64,000 nt of DNA from Halorubrum cibi (GTDB lineage: Archaea; Halobacteriota; Halobacteria; Halobacteriales; Haloferacaceae): contig NZ_FXTD01000001.1 of the NCBI RefSeq assembly GCF_900182635.1, positions 186,001 through 250,000 of the forward strand, written 5' to 3'. Under the pieces are notes generated by a model. It was not told where the DNA came from and did not search any database. It was given only the letters and a program-made list of their open reading frames with translations. Below are positions 10,256-18,961 of the stretch, in pieces; the stretch's first letter is position 1, and every line of letters starts with the position of its first letter. Made by a program: the position numbers and the translations under genes.

Positions 10256-10674
10256 TGCGCGTCGAGCTCTCCGACGAGGCGCGGCGCTACATCGGCCGGT
10301 TCGACGAGCTGACCGGCGTGGCGCCGAAGGACTGCCTCGTGGAGGGCGACCGACTCGTGTTCCTGCTGCCGGCGGGCGAGATGGCGGCGGCGATCGGCCA
10401 GGCGGGAGAGACCGTCGAGGCGGCCGAGCGGGACCTCGGCAAGTCGATCGACCTCGTCGAGGACGCGGACACGGCGGAGGCGTTCGTCGCGAGCGCGCTC
10501 GCGCCGGCAGCGGTCAACGCCGTGACCGTCTCGGAGCAGAACGATCGGGTCGCCTACGTGGAGGTTCCCGAACCGGACCGCGGCGTCGCGATCGGCGCGG
10601 ACGGTCGGAACATCGAGACCGCGCGGACGCTGGCGAAGCGCCACCACGACGTCGACGACATCCAGCTGACCTGA
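10255..10674 (+). CDS. nusA: NusA-like transcription factor with two KH domains
   Basis: The 139-residue archaeal NusA is reduced to the two RNA-binding KH domains and lacks the N-terminal polymerase-binding and S1 domains of bacterial NusA. The GxxG loops are visible as IGQAGE (about residues 44-49) and IGADGR (about 110-115). The ATG overlaps the rpoA'' stop by one base. It is predicted to bind nascent transcripts in elongation, termination or rRNA synthesis. Its position between rpoA'' and rps12 is conserved in archaea, apart from the lipoprotein gene interposed here. Confidence 0.96.
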   Translation: MRVELSDEARRYIGRFDELTGVAPKDCLVEGDRLVFLLPAGEMAAAIGQAGETVEAAERDLGKSIDLVEDADTAEAFVASALAPAAVNAVTVSEQNDRVAYVEVPEPDRGVAIGADGRNIETARTLAKRHHDVDDIQLT

Positions 10675-10754
10675 TCGGGTCGGTGCGGCTCCGCTCGACC
10701 GCGAGCGGCCGTCGACTCCGGCGAGCTTTTTCCGATCCACAGCCACGAGCCGGT

Positions 10755-11597
10755 ATGAACGGACGACGCGCGGACGAACGACACACGAACAGGCGGCGAG
10801 TTCTCGCGGCGATCGGCGCGGCCGCCGGCGTCGGCCTCGCGGGGTGTCTCGGCGGGAGCGTCGACGGTCCCTTCTCGGACGCCGACTGGCGCGAGGACGA
10901 CGGGCTCGACGTCGCGACGCTGGCCGAGAGCCACGTCGAGTTGGCCGTCGAGGCCGGCGGCGTGACGCTCTTCTCGACGGCGGAGACGACGTTCGACGGC
11001 GAGGGAGACCCGAGCCCGTGGCTCCCGTCACAGGAGTACGAGTCGCGCTACGACCTCGAGAACGGCCGATGGTACTTCAGACGGGAGCTGACCGGCGGCG
11101 AGGAGCCGGAGGTGCTCGAACGGTACGTCGCGGACGGCGAGGCGCTGGTTCGCGAACGGGCGGGCGAGGACGTGCGCTACGGTCGGCAGGCGGTCGATCG
11201 AACGGCGGACGACTTCGAGAGAGCGCTTCGCGAGGAGGCGTTGGTGGGGATCCGAGTTCCCCAGGGGAACGGCGACTCGGGTGAGACGACGTACGCGGGA
11301 CTCGGGAACTGGAGCCCGAAGTCGGACGGGGAAGGCGAAGTCGACGGGCGAGCGACCGCCCGTTTCGTCGCCGACTCCTTCGACGGCGACCGGGACGTTC
11401 CGGCGACCGTCGAGACGGCGTCGGCGACCGTCCACGTGTTCGAATCGGGGTTCGTCCCCCGGATCGAGCAGTCGTGGGAGGGGCCACACGACGGCGGCAC
11501 CGCGACCGTCGAGGTCGACATCGCGTACCGCGACCGGGGCGCGACGGTCGCGGCGCCCGAGTGGGCCGAGGAGGCCCGCGAGGAGACGGCGGGCTGA
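10755..11597 (+). CDS. Tat-exported lipoprotein of unknown function
   Basis: The 280-residue protein has a twin-arginine signal (NRRRVLAAIGAAAGVGLAG) ending in the lipobox LAGC, so it is predicted to cross the membrane folded by the Tat route and be lipid-anchored outside. The mature part is acidic and rich in beta strands, with no motif I recognise. ATG at 10755 places the Arg pair correctly; an in-frame upstream start would only add random residues. It sits between nusA and rps12, two genes that are adjacent in many archaea, so it is an insertion into the ribosomal/RNA polymerase cluster. Confidence 0.85.
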   Translation: MNGRRADERHTNRRRVLAAIGAAAGVGLAGCLGGSVDGPFSDADWREDDGLDVATLAESHVELAVEAGGVTLFSTAETTFDGEGDPSPWLPSQEYESRYDLENGRWYFRRELTGGEEPEVLERYVADGEALVRERAGEDVRYGRQAVDRTADDFERALREEALVGIRVPQGNGDSGETTYAGLGNWSPKSDGEGEVDGRATARFVADSFDGDRDVPATVETASATVHVFESGFVPRIEQSWEGPHDGGTATVEVDIAYRDRGATVAAPEWAEEAREETAG

Positions 11598-11775
11598 GAC
11601 GGGCCGGCAGGGCGGCCGGCGACGACGTCTGTTTCCGGTCAACGACGGCCTCTCAGGGTGGCTTATCGGTTCAACGGTCGCGAGCGTCCGCCGTTCACGA
11701 TCTGAGAAACGCGCGCAGATCCGACGAGAGGTACCGCTCGAGCGATCTACGCGCGTTTCTTCGAGCGGAAAGACG

Positions 11776-11806
11776 ACGCTTAAGTAGCTCCGTCGGGAAG
11801 GAGACG
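11776..11806 (+). promoter_or_regulatory. Promoter and ribosome-binding region of rps12
   Basis: GCTTAAGTAG around 11778-11787 is a TATA-like element, and GGAAGGAG just before the ATG at 11811 resembles a Shine-Dalgarno sequence. It suggests that rps12-rps7 can be transcribed apart from the polymerase operon. Confidence 0.45.
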
Positions 11807-11810
11807 TACG

Positions 11811-12239
11811 ATGGCGAACGGCAAATATGCCGCCCGTAAGCTCAAACAGGACCGGCAGAAGCGCCGCTGGTCCGACTCCGAGTACGCTCGGCGAGAGCGC
11901 GGGCTCAAGAAGAAGTCCGACCCCCTCGAGGGCGCCCCGCAGGCTCGCGGGATCGTCTTAGAGAAGGTCGGGATCGAGGCGAAGCAACCGAACTCGGCGA
12001 TCCGGAAGTGCGTCCGGGTTCAACTCATCAAGAACGGGAAGCAGGTCACGGCCTTCTGTCCCGGCGACGGCGCGATCTCCTTCATCGACGAGCACGACGA
12101 GGTCACGATCGCGGGGATCGGCGGCGCGAAGGGTCGCGCGATGGGCGACCTCTCCGGCGTCAACTACAAGGTCGAGAAGGTCAACGGCGTCTCGATGATC
12201 GAACTGGTTCGCGGAAACGCGGAGAAACCGGTCCGATGA
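11811..12239 (+). CDS. rps12: 30S ribosomal protein S12 (uS12)
   Basis: The 142-residue protein of the decoding centre contains the universally conserved [18 protein letters not shown] segment and the loop around [15 protein letters not shown]. The N-terminal extension [21 protein letters not shown] is the archaeal/eukaryotic form (S23e-like). Its TGA overlaps the ATG of rps7 (ATGA at 12236-12239), so the two are coupled. Confidence 0.98.
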   Translation: MANGKYAARKLKQDRQKRRWSDSEYARRERGLKKKSDPLEGAPQARGIVLEKVGIEAKQPNSAIRKCVRVQLIKNGKQVTAFCPGDGAISFIDEHDEVTIAGIGGAKGRAMGDLSGVNYKVEKVNGVSMIELVRGNAEKPVR

Positions 12240-12889
12240 GCGGGGAGGAAGTCGAGGCGGAGTCCGACGCGGACGTCGCCGCAGACGAGCCGGATCCGGA
12301 CGCGCCTGCCGCCAGCGAGGCAGCGAACGAGAACGCCGAGCTGTTCGGCGTCTGGGACGTCACCGAGATCGCCTACGAGGACCCCTCGACGAAGCGGTAC
12401 ATGACGGTGACGCCGATCGCCCACACGATGGGGCGACACGCGTCCAAGCAGTTCCAGAAGAGCGAGATCTCGCTCGTCGAGCGGCTGATCAACCGGCTGA
12501 TGCAGACCGACGAGAACACGGGCAAGAAACAGCAAACCACCCGGATCGTCCGTGACGCGTTCGACGTGATCCACGATCGGACCGAGGAGAACCCGGTTCA
12601 GATCCTCGTGCGCGCCGTCGAGAACGCCGCGCCCCGCGAGGAGACGGTCCGCCTGAAGTACGGCGGGATCTCCGTCCCGAAGGCCGTCGACGTCGCGCCC
12701 CAGCGCCGCGTCGACCAGGCGCTGTTGTTCATCTCCGATGGCGTCGCGAACGCGACGTACAAATCCAGCACCTCGGCCGCCGACGCGCTCGCGAACGAGC
12801 TGATCGCGGCCGCCGACTACGACGCCGACCGTTCCTACTCCATCTCCCAGAAGGAGGAGCGCGAGCGCGTCGCCGCCGCGGCCCGCTGA
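12236..12889 (+). CDS. rps7: 30S ribosomal protein S7 (uS7)
   Basis: The 217-residue protein begins [17 protein letters not shown] with a roughly 38-residue acidic extension typical of halophilic ribosomal proteins. The conserved S7 core follows: FMG-type head region, [19 protein letters not shown] and [20 protein letters not shown], ending [18 protein letters not shown]. It nucleates assembly of the 30S head by binding 16S rRNA. ATG at 12236 overlaps the rps12 stop and is preferred to the longer upstream frame inside rps12. Confidence 0.98.
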   Translation: MSGEEVEAESDADVAADEPDPDAPAASEAANENAELFGVWDVTEIAYEDPSTKRYMTVTPIAHTMGRHASKQFQKSEISLVERLINRLMQTDENTGKKQQTTRIVRDAFDVIHDRTEENPVQILVRAVENAAPREETVRLKYGGISVPKAVDVAPQRRVDQALLFISDGVANATYKSSTSAADALANELIAAADYDADRSYSISQKEERERVAAAAR

Positions 12890-13051
12890 CGCGGGCGACC
12901 GAGCGACGGGCGGTTTTCCGTTTCTCGAGATCCTCGAAACCGCGAGCGACTGCGCCGTCGAGACGCATCCTTGCCGACGACCACGGAGAGCGGTCGCTCG
13001 GTGGAACGGACGAAAGAGAGGAAGAGAGAAAACGTCGAAACGGACGGGTCT

Positions 13052-15034
13052 TCAGTCGTCGGCGGGGGCGGCGCCGGAGCCGCCGTCGTGCTGCTGTTTG
13101 ACCCACGAGAGCTTGCCGCCGGCCGCGAGGATGTCGCGCTCGCGCTCGGAGGCGTTGAGCTCGGCGGTGAACTCCCAGTCGTCGTTGACGCGCGCGGTGA
13201 ACTCCGTCTGGCCGGAGTCGACGCCCGCGGGCACGTCGTCGACGATCTCGATGTCGTCGCCCTGGTCGATCTTCTCGTACGTCTCCGCGTCGATCGCGAG
13301 CGGGACGATCCCGAAGTTGAACAGGTTCGCCTTGTGGATTCGCGCGAAGCTCTGCGCGAAGACGGCCTCGATGCCGAGGTACATCGGACACAGCGCGGCG
13401 TGTTCACGCGAGGAGCCCTGTCCGTAGTTCTCGCCGGCGACGAGGACGCCGCCGTCGGCGTCGAGCGCGCGCTTCGCGAACGTGTCGTCGACGCGCGAGA
13501 GCGTGAACTCGGAGAGCTTCTCGATGTTCGAGCGGAACTTCAGGATGTCCGCGGTCGCCGGGATGATGTGGTCGGTGGTGATGTTGTCCTCCATCTTGAG
13601 GAGCGCCTCGCCGCCGTCCACGTCGATCCCGTCCTTGAGGGGCACGTCGCCGATGTTCGGGCCCTTGACGAGGCCGTCATCGATCGCCTCGTCGGGCGAG
13701 ATGATGTCCGAGTCGGATTTCCCCATGCCGGGGCCGTACTTCGTTCCCATCTCGAGGCCGGGCGCCTCGAGGTCGCCGAGGTCCTCCGCGAGGTCACGGG
13801 GGTCGACGATCTCGCCGGTGATGGCCGCCGCGGTGGCGACCTCGGGCGAGCAGAGGAAGACGGAGTCGTCCTCGATGCCGGAGCGACCCTCGAAGTTGCG
13901 GTTGAAGGTGCGCAGCGAGACGGAGTCGGAGGCGGGCACGTGGCCGATGCCGATACAGGCGCCGCACGTCGCCTCGGAGAAGTTGACGCCGGCCGCCATC
14001 ATCTCCGCGGTCCAGCCCTCGCGGGCCAGCATCTCGGAGGCCTGCTTGGAGCCGGGCGCGACGATCATCTCCGTCCCCTTATTGACCTCGCGGCCCTCCA
14101 GCATCTTCGCGCTCGGGAGGATGTCCTCGTACGCGCCGTTGGTACAGGAGCCGACGATGACCTGCTCGACGTCGGTTCCCTCGTACTCGCTGACGGGGGC
14201 GACGTTGTCGGGCATCGACGGCGCGGCGACGAGCGGCTCGAGCTCGCCGAGGTCGACCTCGATCGTCTCGGCGTACTCGGCGTCCTCGTCGGGCGAGAGT
14301 TCGACGAACTCCTCCTCGCGGTCCTGGCGCGCGAGCCAGTCCTTGGTCTTCTCGTCGGTGCCGAAGATCGAGGAGGTGGCGCCGAGTTCGGTGCCGAGGT
14401 TCGTGATGGTCGTCCGCTCGGGGATCGTGAGCTTCTCGGCGCCGGGGCCGGTGTACTCGAAGATCTTGCCGACGCCGCCCTTGACGGTCAGCTCGCCGAG
14501 CAGGTGGAGCGCGACGTCCTTCGCGGTCGCCCACTCGGGGAGCTCGCCCTCGAGGTGGACGTTGACGACCTCGGGCATCTCGACGTAGTAGGGGCCGCCG
14601 CCCATCGCGACGGCGATGTCGAGCCCGCCCGCGCCGATCGCGAGCTGGCCGAGCCCGCCGGGCGTCGGGGTGTGCGAGTCGGAGCCGAGAAGCGTCTTGC
14701 CGGGCGCGGCGAAGTTCTCCTTGTGGACCTGGTGGCAGATCCCGTTGCCGGGCCGGGAGAAGTACGCGCCGTAGGTGCCGGCGGCCGAGCGGAGGAAGCG
14801 GTGGTCGTCGGTGTTCTTGAAGTCGAACTGGTACGTCTGGTGGTCACAGTACTGCGCGGCGAGCTCGGTCTGTACCTCGTCGAGCTCGAGCGCTTCGAAC
14901 TGGAGCCAGACCATCGTCCCCGTGGTGTCCTGTGTGAGCACTTGATCGATGTCGATGCCGATCTCCTCTCCGGGAGTCAGCTCGCCCTCGACGAGGTGAT
15001 CGCCGAGGATCTTCTCCGTAATCGTCTTTCCCAT
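13052..15034 (-). CDS. acn: Aconitate hydratase
   Basis: The 660-residue protein interconverts citrate and isocitrate in the TCA cycle. Iron-sulfur cluster cysteines are seen in GSCTNGAYEDI and CGACIGIGH, and the substrate-loop signature GSDSHTPTPGGLG is present. The C-terminal swivel domain is fused (GENYGQGSSREHAALCP). ATG at 15034 gives MGKTITEKILGDH, the family start; an upstream extension of about 50 residues has no family character. It stands alone on the minus strand, with a promoter-like AT-rich stretch (ATATAAAACCC) just upstream. Confidence 0.97.
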   Translation of the reverse strand: MGKTITEKILGDHLVEGELTPGEEIGIDIDQVLTQDTTGTMVWLQFEALELDEVQTELAAQYCDHQTYQFDFKNTDDHRFLRSAAGTYGAYFSRPGNGICHQVHKENFAAPGKTLLGSDSHTPTPGGLGQLAIGAGGLDIAVAMGGGPYYVEMPEVVNVHLEGELPEWATAKDVALHLLGELTVKGGVGKIFEYTGPGAEKLTIPERTTITNLGTELGATSSIFGTDEKTKDWLARQDREEEFVELSPDEDAEYAETIEVDLGELEPLVAAPSMPDNVAPVSEYEGTDVEQVIVGSCTNGAYEDILPSAKMLEGREVNKGTEMIVAPGSKQASEMLAREGWTAEMMAAGVNFSEATCGACIGIGHVPASDSVSLRTFNRNFEGRSGIEDDSVFLCSPEVATAAAITGEIVDPRDLAEDLGDLEAPGLEMGTKYGPGMGKSDSDIISPDEAIDDGLVKGPNIGDVPLKDGIDVDGGEALLKMEDNITTDHIIPATADILKFRSNIEKLSEFTLSRVDDTFAKRALDADGGVLVAGENYGQGSSREHAALCPMYLGIEAVFAQSFARIHKANLFNFGIVPLAIDAETYEKIDQGDDIEIVDDVPAGVDSGQTEFTARVNDDWEFTAELNASERERDILAAGGKLSWVKQQHDGGSGAAPADD

Positions 15035-15234
15035 ATCGGTCGAAGATGGCCGTCCCGTGAATATAAAACCCGCGAGTGTTCCGCCGGATCGACCGTGTGG
15101 AACCGCCGGATCCAGCAAGAATTGGGTGAACGTGCCCGTGATCACACACCGAACGCGCCTCGTTCGGCGGGAGGTTCCGGCGTCCACGACGCGCGGACGA
15201 CACGGTTTTGCCCGCGCCGCGGTTCAGAGGTGAC

Positions 15235-15708
15235 ATGTTCGAATCGGGGGAATTCGTCTCGGCCGCCCTGGAGGCGGCGGGCGCGACGCTCAGGCCGGAA
15301 CAGCGACAGCCGAACGGAGTCGATCTCACGGTGGAGGCCGTCTTTCGACAGACCGAACCGGGATGCGTCGGCCGCGAGGGGAAACGCGTCGGTGACCGGA
15401 CCGCACTCGAGGTCGACGACGACGCGTATCGACTCGACCGCGGCACGTACGTCGTCCGGTACGGCGAGCCGGTTCGGATCCCGGAGGGACACGTCGGGTT
15501 CGTCCTCCCGCGGTCGACGCTACTCCGCAACTCGTGTACGCTCGACACCGCGGTGTGGGACGCCGGCTACGAGGGCGTCGGCGAGGGGCGGCTCGACGTG
15601 GGACACGAACTCGAGGTCGAACCCGGCGCGCGGATCGCCCAGCTGGTACTCGCGCGCGCCGATCACGACGGGACGTACGACGGCGACTACCAGTACGAGG
15701 GGCTCTGA
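15235..15708 (+). CDS. dut: dUTPase / dCTP deaminase family nucleotide hydrolase
   Basis: The 157-residue protein shows the trimeric dUTPase-like beta-barrel motifs: PNGVDLTVEAVF, the phosphate-binding LPRSTLLRNSCTLDTAVWDAGYEG and the C-terminal QLVLARADHDGTYDGDYQYEG. Members hydrolyse dUTP or deaminate dCTP to keep uracil out of DNA. The Asp/Tyr arrangement looks like the archaeal DCD-like dUTPase group, but the substrate cannot be fixed by eye. ATG at 15235 is chosen because MFESGEFV begins the conserved domain. Confidence 0.85.
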   Translation: MFESGEFVSAALEAAGATLRPEQRQPNGVDLTVEAVFRQTEPGCVGREGKRVGDRTALEVDDDAYRLDRGTYVVRYGEPVRIPEGHVGFVLPRSTLLRNSCTLDTAVWDAGYEGVGEGRLDVGHELEVEPGARIAQLVLARADHDGTYDGDYQYEGL

Positions 15709-16044
15709 ACGGCGACTACGAGGCCGTAGCTCGCGGTTCGAAAGGAACGAACGACCCCGCGTGCCGGCAAAAGGTGGCACGCGGGGTCGTTCAGTAGGTC
15801 CCCGCTGACGCTTCGGCCCTCCAAGCGAAGCGTCATCTGGTGTCTAACGCGTGAACCACTTAACGGTGCCGGGGGCGGCAGATACGACGTGTTAACGATA
15901 GCTGTTTACTTAATAATCATGAGGGACCCGACCGAACCATCCGCTCGCGGTCGACCGCGGATCTCCTCTGGTTGCCGCGCGGAACGCTCCTGTGAGCGGC
16001 GCACGCCGCCGACGGCTCGGGCGTGGCCGTCTCGACGCCGTCGC
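15709..16044. other. Intergenic region with two perfect hairpins
   Basis: There is no credible gene. A 17-bp perfect stem (15749-15765 with 15776-15792, 10-base loop GGCAAAAGGT) is followed by a 9-bp stem (15807-15815 with 15826-15834). The rest includes an AT-rich segment near 15890-15925 (GTTTACTTAATAATCATG) that could be a promoter. The convergent genes on both sides make a shared terminator likely; a small RNA is possible. Confidence 0.55.
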
Positions 16045-16452
16045 CTACGACGCGAGCGGCGAGGAGCTGGAGACGTACGCCGCGAGATCGGAGGTGGTGA
16101 TGATCCCGATGGGGGTCCCCTCGTCGTCGACGACGGGTACGTGGTGGAACCCGCGGTCGATCATGGTGGTCGCGACCGCGGAGACGGCGTCCTGTGCGCC
16201 CGCCGTGATCGGGTCAGGCGTCATGTACCGCTCGACCGTGGTCTCGGCTTTCGGCTGGCTCTTCGCGACGATCTCGACGAAATCGGTGGTGGTGAGGATC
16301 CCGACCAACCGGCCGTCCTCGACGACCAGCGCCGAGCTGATGTCGTTGTCGAGGAGGACCGCGGCGGCGTCCTCGACGAGCGTGTCCGGGGCGACGGTGT
16401 GGAGGTCGGTCGTCATCAGTCGAGCCACGAAGACGTCCTCGATGTCGTTCAT
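16045..16452 (-). CDS. Two-CBS-domain protein
   Basis: The 135-residue protein is made almost entirely of two CBS motifs: residues about 9-64 (VARLMTTDLHTVAPDTLVED up to VGILTTTDFVEIVA) and about 75-128 (VERYMTPDPITAGAQDAVS up to IGIITTSDLAAYV). Such Bateman modules bind adenosine ligands and act as energy or ionic-strength sensors, usually by regulating a partner. No partner domain is fused and none is obvious nearby, so the target is unknown. Confidence 0.92.
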   Translation of the reverse strand: MNDIEDVFVARLMTTDLHTVAPDTLVEDAAAVLLDNDISSALVVEDGRLVGILTTTDFVEIVAKSQPKAETTVERYMTPDPITAGAQDAVSAVATTMIDRGFHHVPVVDDEGTPIGIITTSDLAAYVSSSSPLAS

Positions 16453-16528
16453 ACGGATGGATCCCGCCGTCGCCGTATAAGCGTTCTCACGGCGGATACC
16501 GGTGATCCCGCCGGATCCGAACGCGATC

Positions 16529-17485
16529 TCACCGGAACCGCGAGAGTCCCGACTGCCTCCGCGGGCCGTTGCCGTCGGGCTCCGCGACCCACGCCGTCCG
16601 GTCGTCGCGGAGGCGGTCGCGGTCGATCACCGGGGGATCGTCGGGGTCGCGTTCGGGACAGCAGGGACCGCACTCCCGACCCGGATCGACGACGCGGTCG
16701 AACCGCTCGCAGTTGGGTCGACCGTCGTCCGTAGCCGTCGCGTGCGCGCAGGCGGGCGGCTCCGGTCGCCACCCCTTGCCGTAGGCCCGCTCGGCGATCC
16801 GTCGGCGCTTCCGCGCCTTCGCCTCGGGGGAGACGAGCGCGACGTCGGTCCGGAGCGACCGCTCCTCGCGGATCTCGACGCCCGGCGCGTCCGGGTCGAG
16901 GGAGGTCGGCTCCCGGACCACCTCGCGCTCGCCCGTCTCCGGGTCGAACCGCCAGACTCCGACCGGGTCGGGGATCCGGTTGAGGTGCGCGCGGGTGACG
17001 TAGGAGGCGGTCGCGAGCACGACCCGATCGAAGAGCCCGAGCGCGGCGTCGTACCGGAGCTGGGCCGCCAGGTCGCCCGGTGTCCCGAGGTCGGGCTTGT
17101 TCTCGATCGCGGTCAGCGACCCGACCCAGTCGTCGGGGTAGCGGGCGGTCGCGCGCACAACCGGTCGCCCCTCGCGACGCTCGCGCTCGAGATAGCCGGC
17201 CTCGACGGCGGCGTCGGCGGCCGCGCTCGCCCGCTCCGGCGGGAAGTCGAACGCCTCGGCGACCGGGACGGCCTCGCCGGGGCCGACGCGCGCCTCGATC
17301 GCCCCGTCCGGGATCCGATCCGGCGTCAGGGCGGCGCGCGCGTCGAAGCCGGGTCCCGGCGTCAGCACGCAGACGTCGACGATCCGCGCGCCCGGCCGCG
17401 TCACGCCCGCGCCGAGCTGCCGGGCGACCACCCGGTCGGACGACTCGAGGGCCGCACAGAGGGCCAGCTCGAACCGGAACTCCAT
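16529..17485 (-). CDS. Conserved haloarchaeal protein with PD-(D/E)XK nuclease-like core and C-terminal Cys cluster
   Basis: The 318-residue protein starts at MEFRFELALCAALE. The middle reads like a restriction-nuclease fold: GARIVDVCVLTPG, then SLTAIENKPD (E-x-K), then QLRYDAALGLFDRVVLAT (an IV-type Gln). The C-terminal part has a cysteine cluster (CAHATA, PNCERF, RECGPCC) within about 35 residues. A RecB-like nuclease core plus C-terminal cysteines recalls Cas4-type iron-sulfur nucleases, although no CRISPR genes are nearby. I recall such proteins annotated as a haloarchaeal domain of unknown function (possibly DUF5787, unverified). Confidence 0.75.
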   Translation of the reverse strand: MEFRFELALCAALESSDRVVARQLGAGVTRPGARIVDVCVLTPGPGFDARAALTPDRIPDGAIEARVGPGEAVPVAEAFDFPPERASAAADAAVEAGYLERERREGRPVVRATARYPDDWVGSLTAIENKPDLGTPGDLAAQLRYDAALGLFDRVVLATASYVTRAHLNRIPDPVGVWRFDPETGEREVVREPTSLDPDAPGVEIREERSLRTDVALVSPEAKARKRRRIAERAYGKGWRPEPPACAHATATDDGRPNCERFDRVVDPGRECGPCCPERDPDDPPVIDRDRLRDDRTAWVAEPDGNGPRRQSGLSRFR

Positions 17486-17591
17486 GTGCGGGCGAGGGTC
17501 GCCGAGAGGTAAAACGCGTCGGCCTGCGGCGGGGTCGATACCCTCCGTCCGCGGCCGAAACCCGTATTCGACGCCGACTCCTAACTCGCGC

Positions 17592-17981
17592 ATGCGCCCG
17601 GTCACGCGGAACCTCCTCGTCGCGCTCGCGGTGATCGCGCTCGCGCTGCTGGCGCTGGGCGCGCTGCCGAGTTACCTCGGGAGCGGCGACCCCTACTACC
17701 TCACCGCCGAACCGATCGAGACGGACGAGCCGACCGCGAACGCCACCGGCCTCTCCGAGCGCCGCTACCCGTACCTGACGGGCGCGATCGGGAGCGAGGA
17801 CGGCCGCTCGGAGCCGTACCTGATGGGTCCGTACGGCATGAAAGAGTGGTTCACCCACACGCCGTTCGACGAAGTGGACGCGCTCACCCGGCGCGCGCCG
17901 GCGGCGGGCACCGACGGCGGCGTCCGGATCGAGCGCGACGGGGAAACGTATTACGTCGAGGTGACGCAGTCCCCGACATGA
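17592..17981 (+). CDS. Small membrane-anchored protein of unknown function
   Basis: The 129-residue protein has one N-terminal hydrophobic segment (NLLVALAVIALALLALGALP, about residues 7-26) and then an extracytoplasmic-looking acidic domain containing YYLTAEPIET, RRYPYLTGAI and ETYYVEVTQ. No lipobox is present, so it is probably an N-terminal anchor. Its TGA overlaps the NUDIX start (ATGA), implying an operon. Function not recognised. Confidence 0.75.
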   Translation: MRPVTRNLLVALAVIALALLALGALPSYLGSGDPYYLTAEPIETDEPTANATGLSERRYPYLTGAIGSEDGRSEPYLMGPYGMKEWFTHTPFDEVDALTRRAPAAGTDGGVRIERDGETYYVEVTQSPT

Positions 17982-18634
17982 GCGACGACGGACCCGCGGA
18001 GGACCCGCCGGAGACGGACGCGCCCGCGAACGACGACCGCGCCGCGAGCGACCTGCGCGACCTGCCGGCCTTCTCGGACGGGCGGCTCCACTCGCTGCCG
18101 GGCGAGCCGGAGTGGCCGGTCCGGGAGGTCGCCGTCGAGTACGACCCCGGCTGGTTCGTCGGGGGATACGACCGGGTCGAACAGCCCGATGGGACGGAGA
18201 AGAACTACTACTGGGCGGAGCTGCCGCCCGCGACGGTCGTGGTCGCGGTCGCCGACGACCTCGTCCTGTTCGTCGAGCAGTACCGCCCGACGGTGCGGAA
18301 CACCCAGCTAGAGCTACCCGCAGGGATCGTCGAGCCCGGCGAGTCCTACACCGCCGCGGGAGCTCGCGAGCTCGCCGAGGAGACCGGGTTTTCCCCGTCG
18401 TCGACGACGCTGCTCCAGGAGGTGTGGTGTTCGACCGGCGTGTTGCGCCACCGCCGGGGGTACGTGTTCGCCGAGGGGTTGGAGCCGGTCGACGTCGACC
18501 ACGACAGCAACGAGTTCCTCGTCCCGCGGACCGTTCCGATCGACGAGGCGCTGGTGCTCGCGCGCGAAACGCCGACGAACGACGCGACGCTGGAGGGGTT
18601 GCTGTTGGCCGAACGCGACGGGATGTTGAAGTAG
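17978..18634 (+). CDS. NUDIX hydrolase, ADP-ribose pyrophosphatase-like
   Basis: The 218-residue protein has a complete Nudix box GIVEPGESYTAAGARELAEETGF that binds Mg2+ and positions water for pyrophosphate hydrolysis. The preceding VVVVAVADDLVLFVEQYRP segment and the overall size resemble ADP-ribose pyrophosphatases. An acidic disordered N-terminus of about 40 residues precedes the fold. It overlaps the upstream membrane protein by 4 bases. Substrate specificity is inferred only from general resemblance. Confidence 0.9.
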   Translation: MSDDGPAEDPPETDAPANDDRAASDLRDLPAFSDGRLHSLPGEPEWPVREVAVEYDPGWFVGGYDRVEQPDGTEKNYYWAELPPATVVVAVADDLVLFVEQYRPTVRNTQLELPAGIVEPGESYTAAGARELAEETGFSPSSTTLLQEVWCSTGVLRHRRGYVFAEGLEPVDVDHDSNEFLVPRTVPIDEALVLARETPTNDATLEGLLLAERDGMLK

Positions 18635-18961
18635 CGCGCCGTCGTCGCCGTGGCGGCGACGACCGTCGGGGATCTCCCTTCTTTGTCCTGCCGGCGACCG
18701 CACCGCACCTCACGCCTCCCCAGCCTCGGTCTCGACGACCCGCCGGAACCGCCGGCGGGTCCTCTCGACCTCCCTCGCGCGGGCTCCTCGCGCCCTTTCG
18801 GGCGCTCGGAGGCGCGCGCCGCCGACGAGACTAGCGCCGAGCACGAGAGTATCGGTTCGTCCACCGTGGGGTCGTTCACCGTCGTCGACTGGAACTCGAC
18901 GAACGTCCAGTTCGACTCCGGAACGGGGAGCTATTAGTCGGCGCGGCCCCATCCTCCTTCC
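18635..18961. other. Intergenic region upstream of nadE
   Basis: No gene is supported. It contains a perfect 6-bp hairpin with a TTTC loop (GCGCCC 18790-18795, GGGCGC 18800-18805) that may end the NUDIX transcript. CTATTAG near 18931-18937 lies about 25 bases before the nadE start and is a good leaderless-type TATA box. Confidence 0.5.

Noticed and set aside
12971-15808. 945-residue plus-strand frame over the aconitase gene
   Set aside because: It is the antisense shadow of aconitase, which has all its family motifs on the minus strand.
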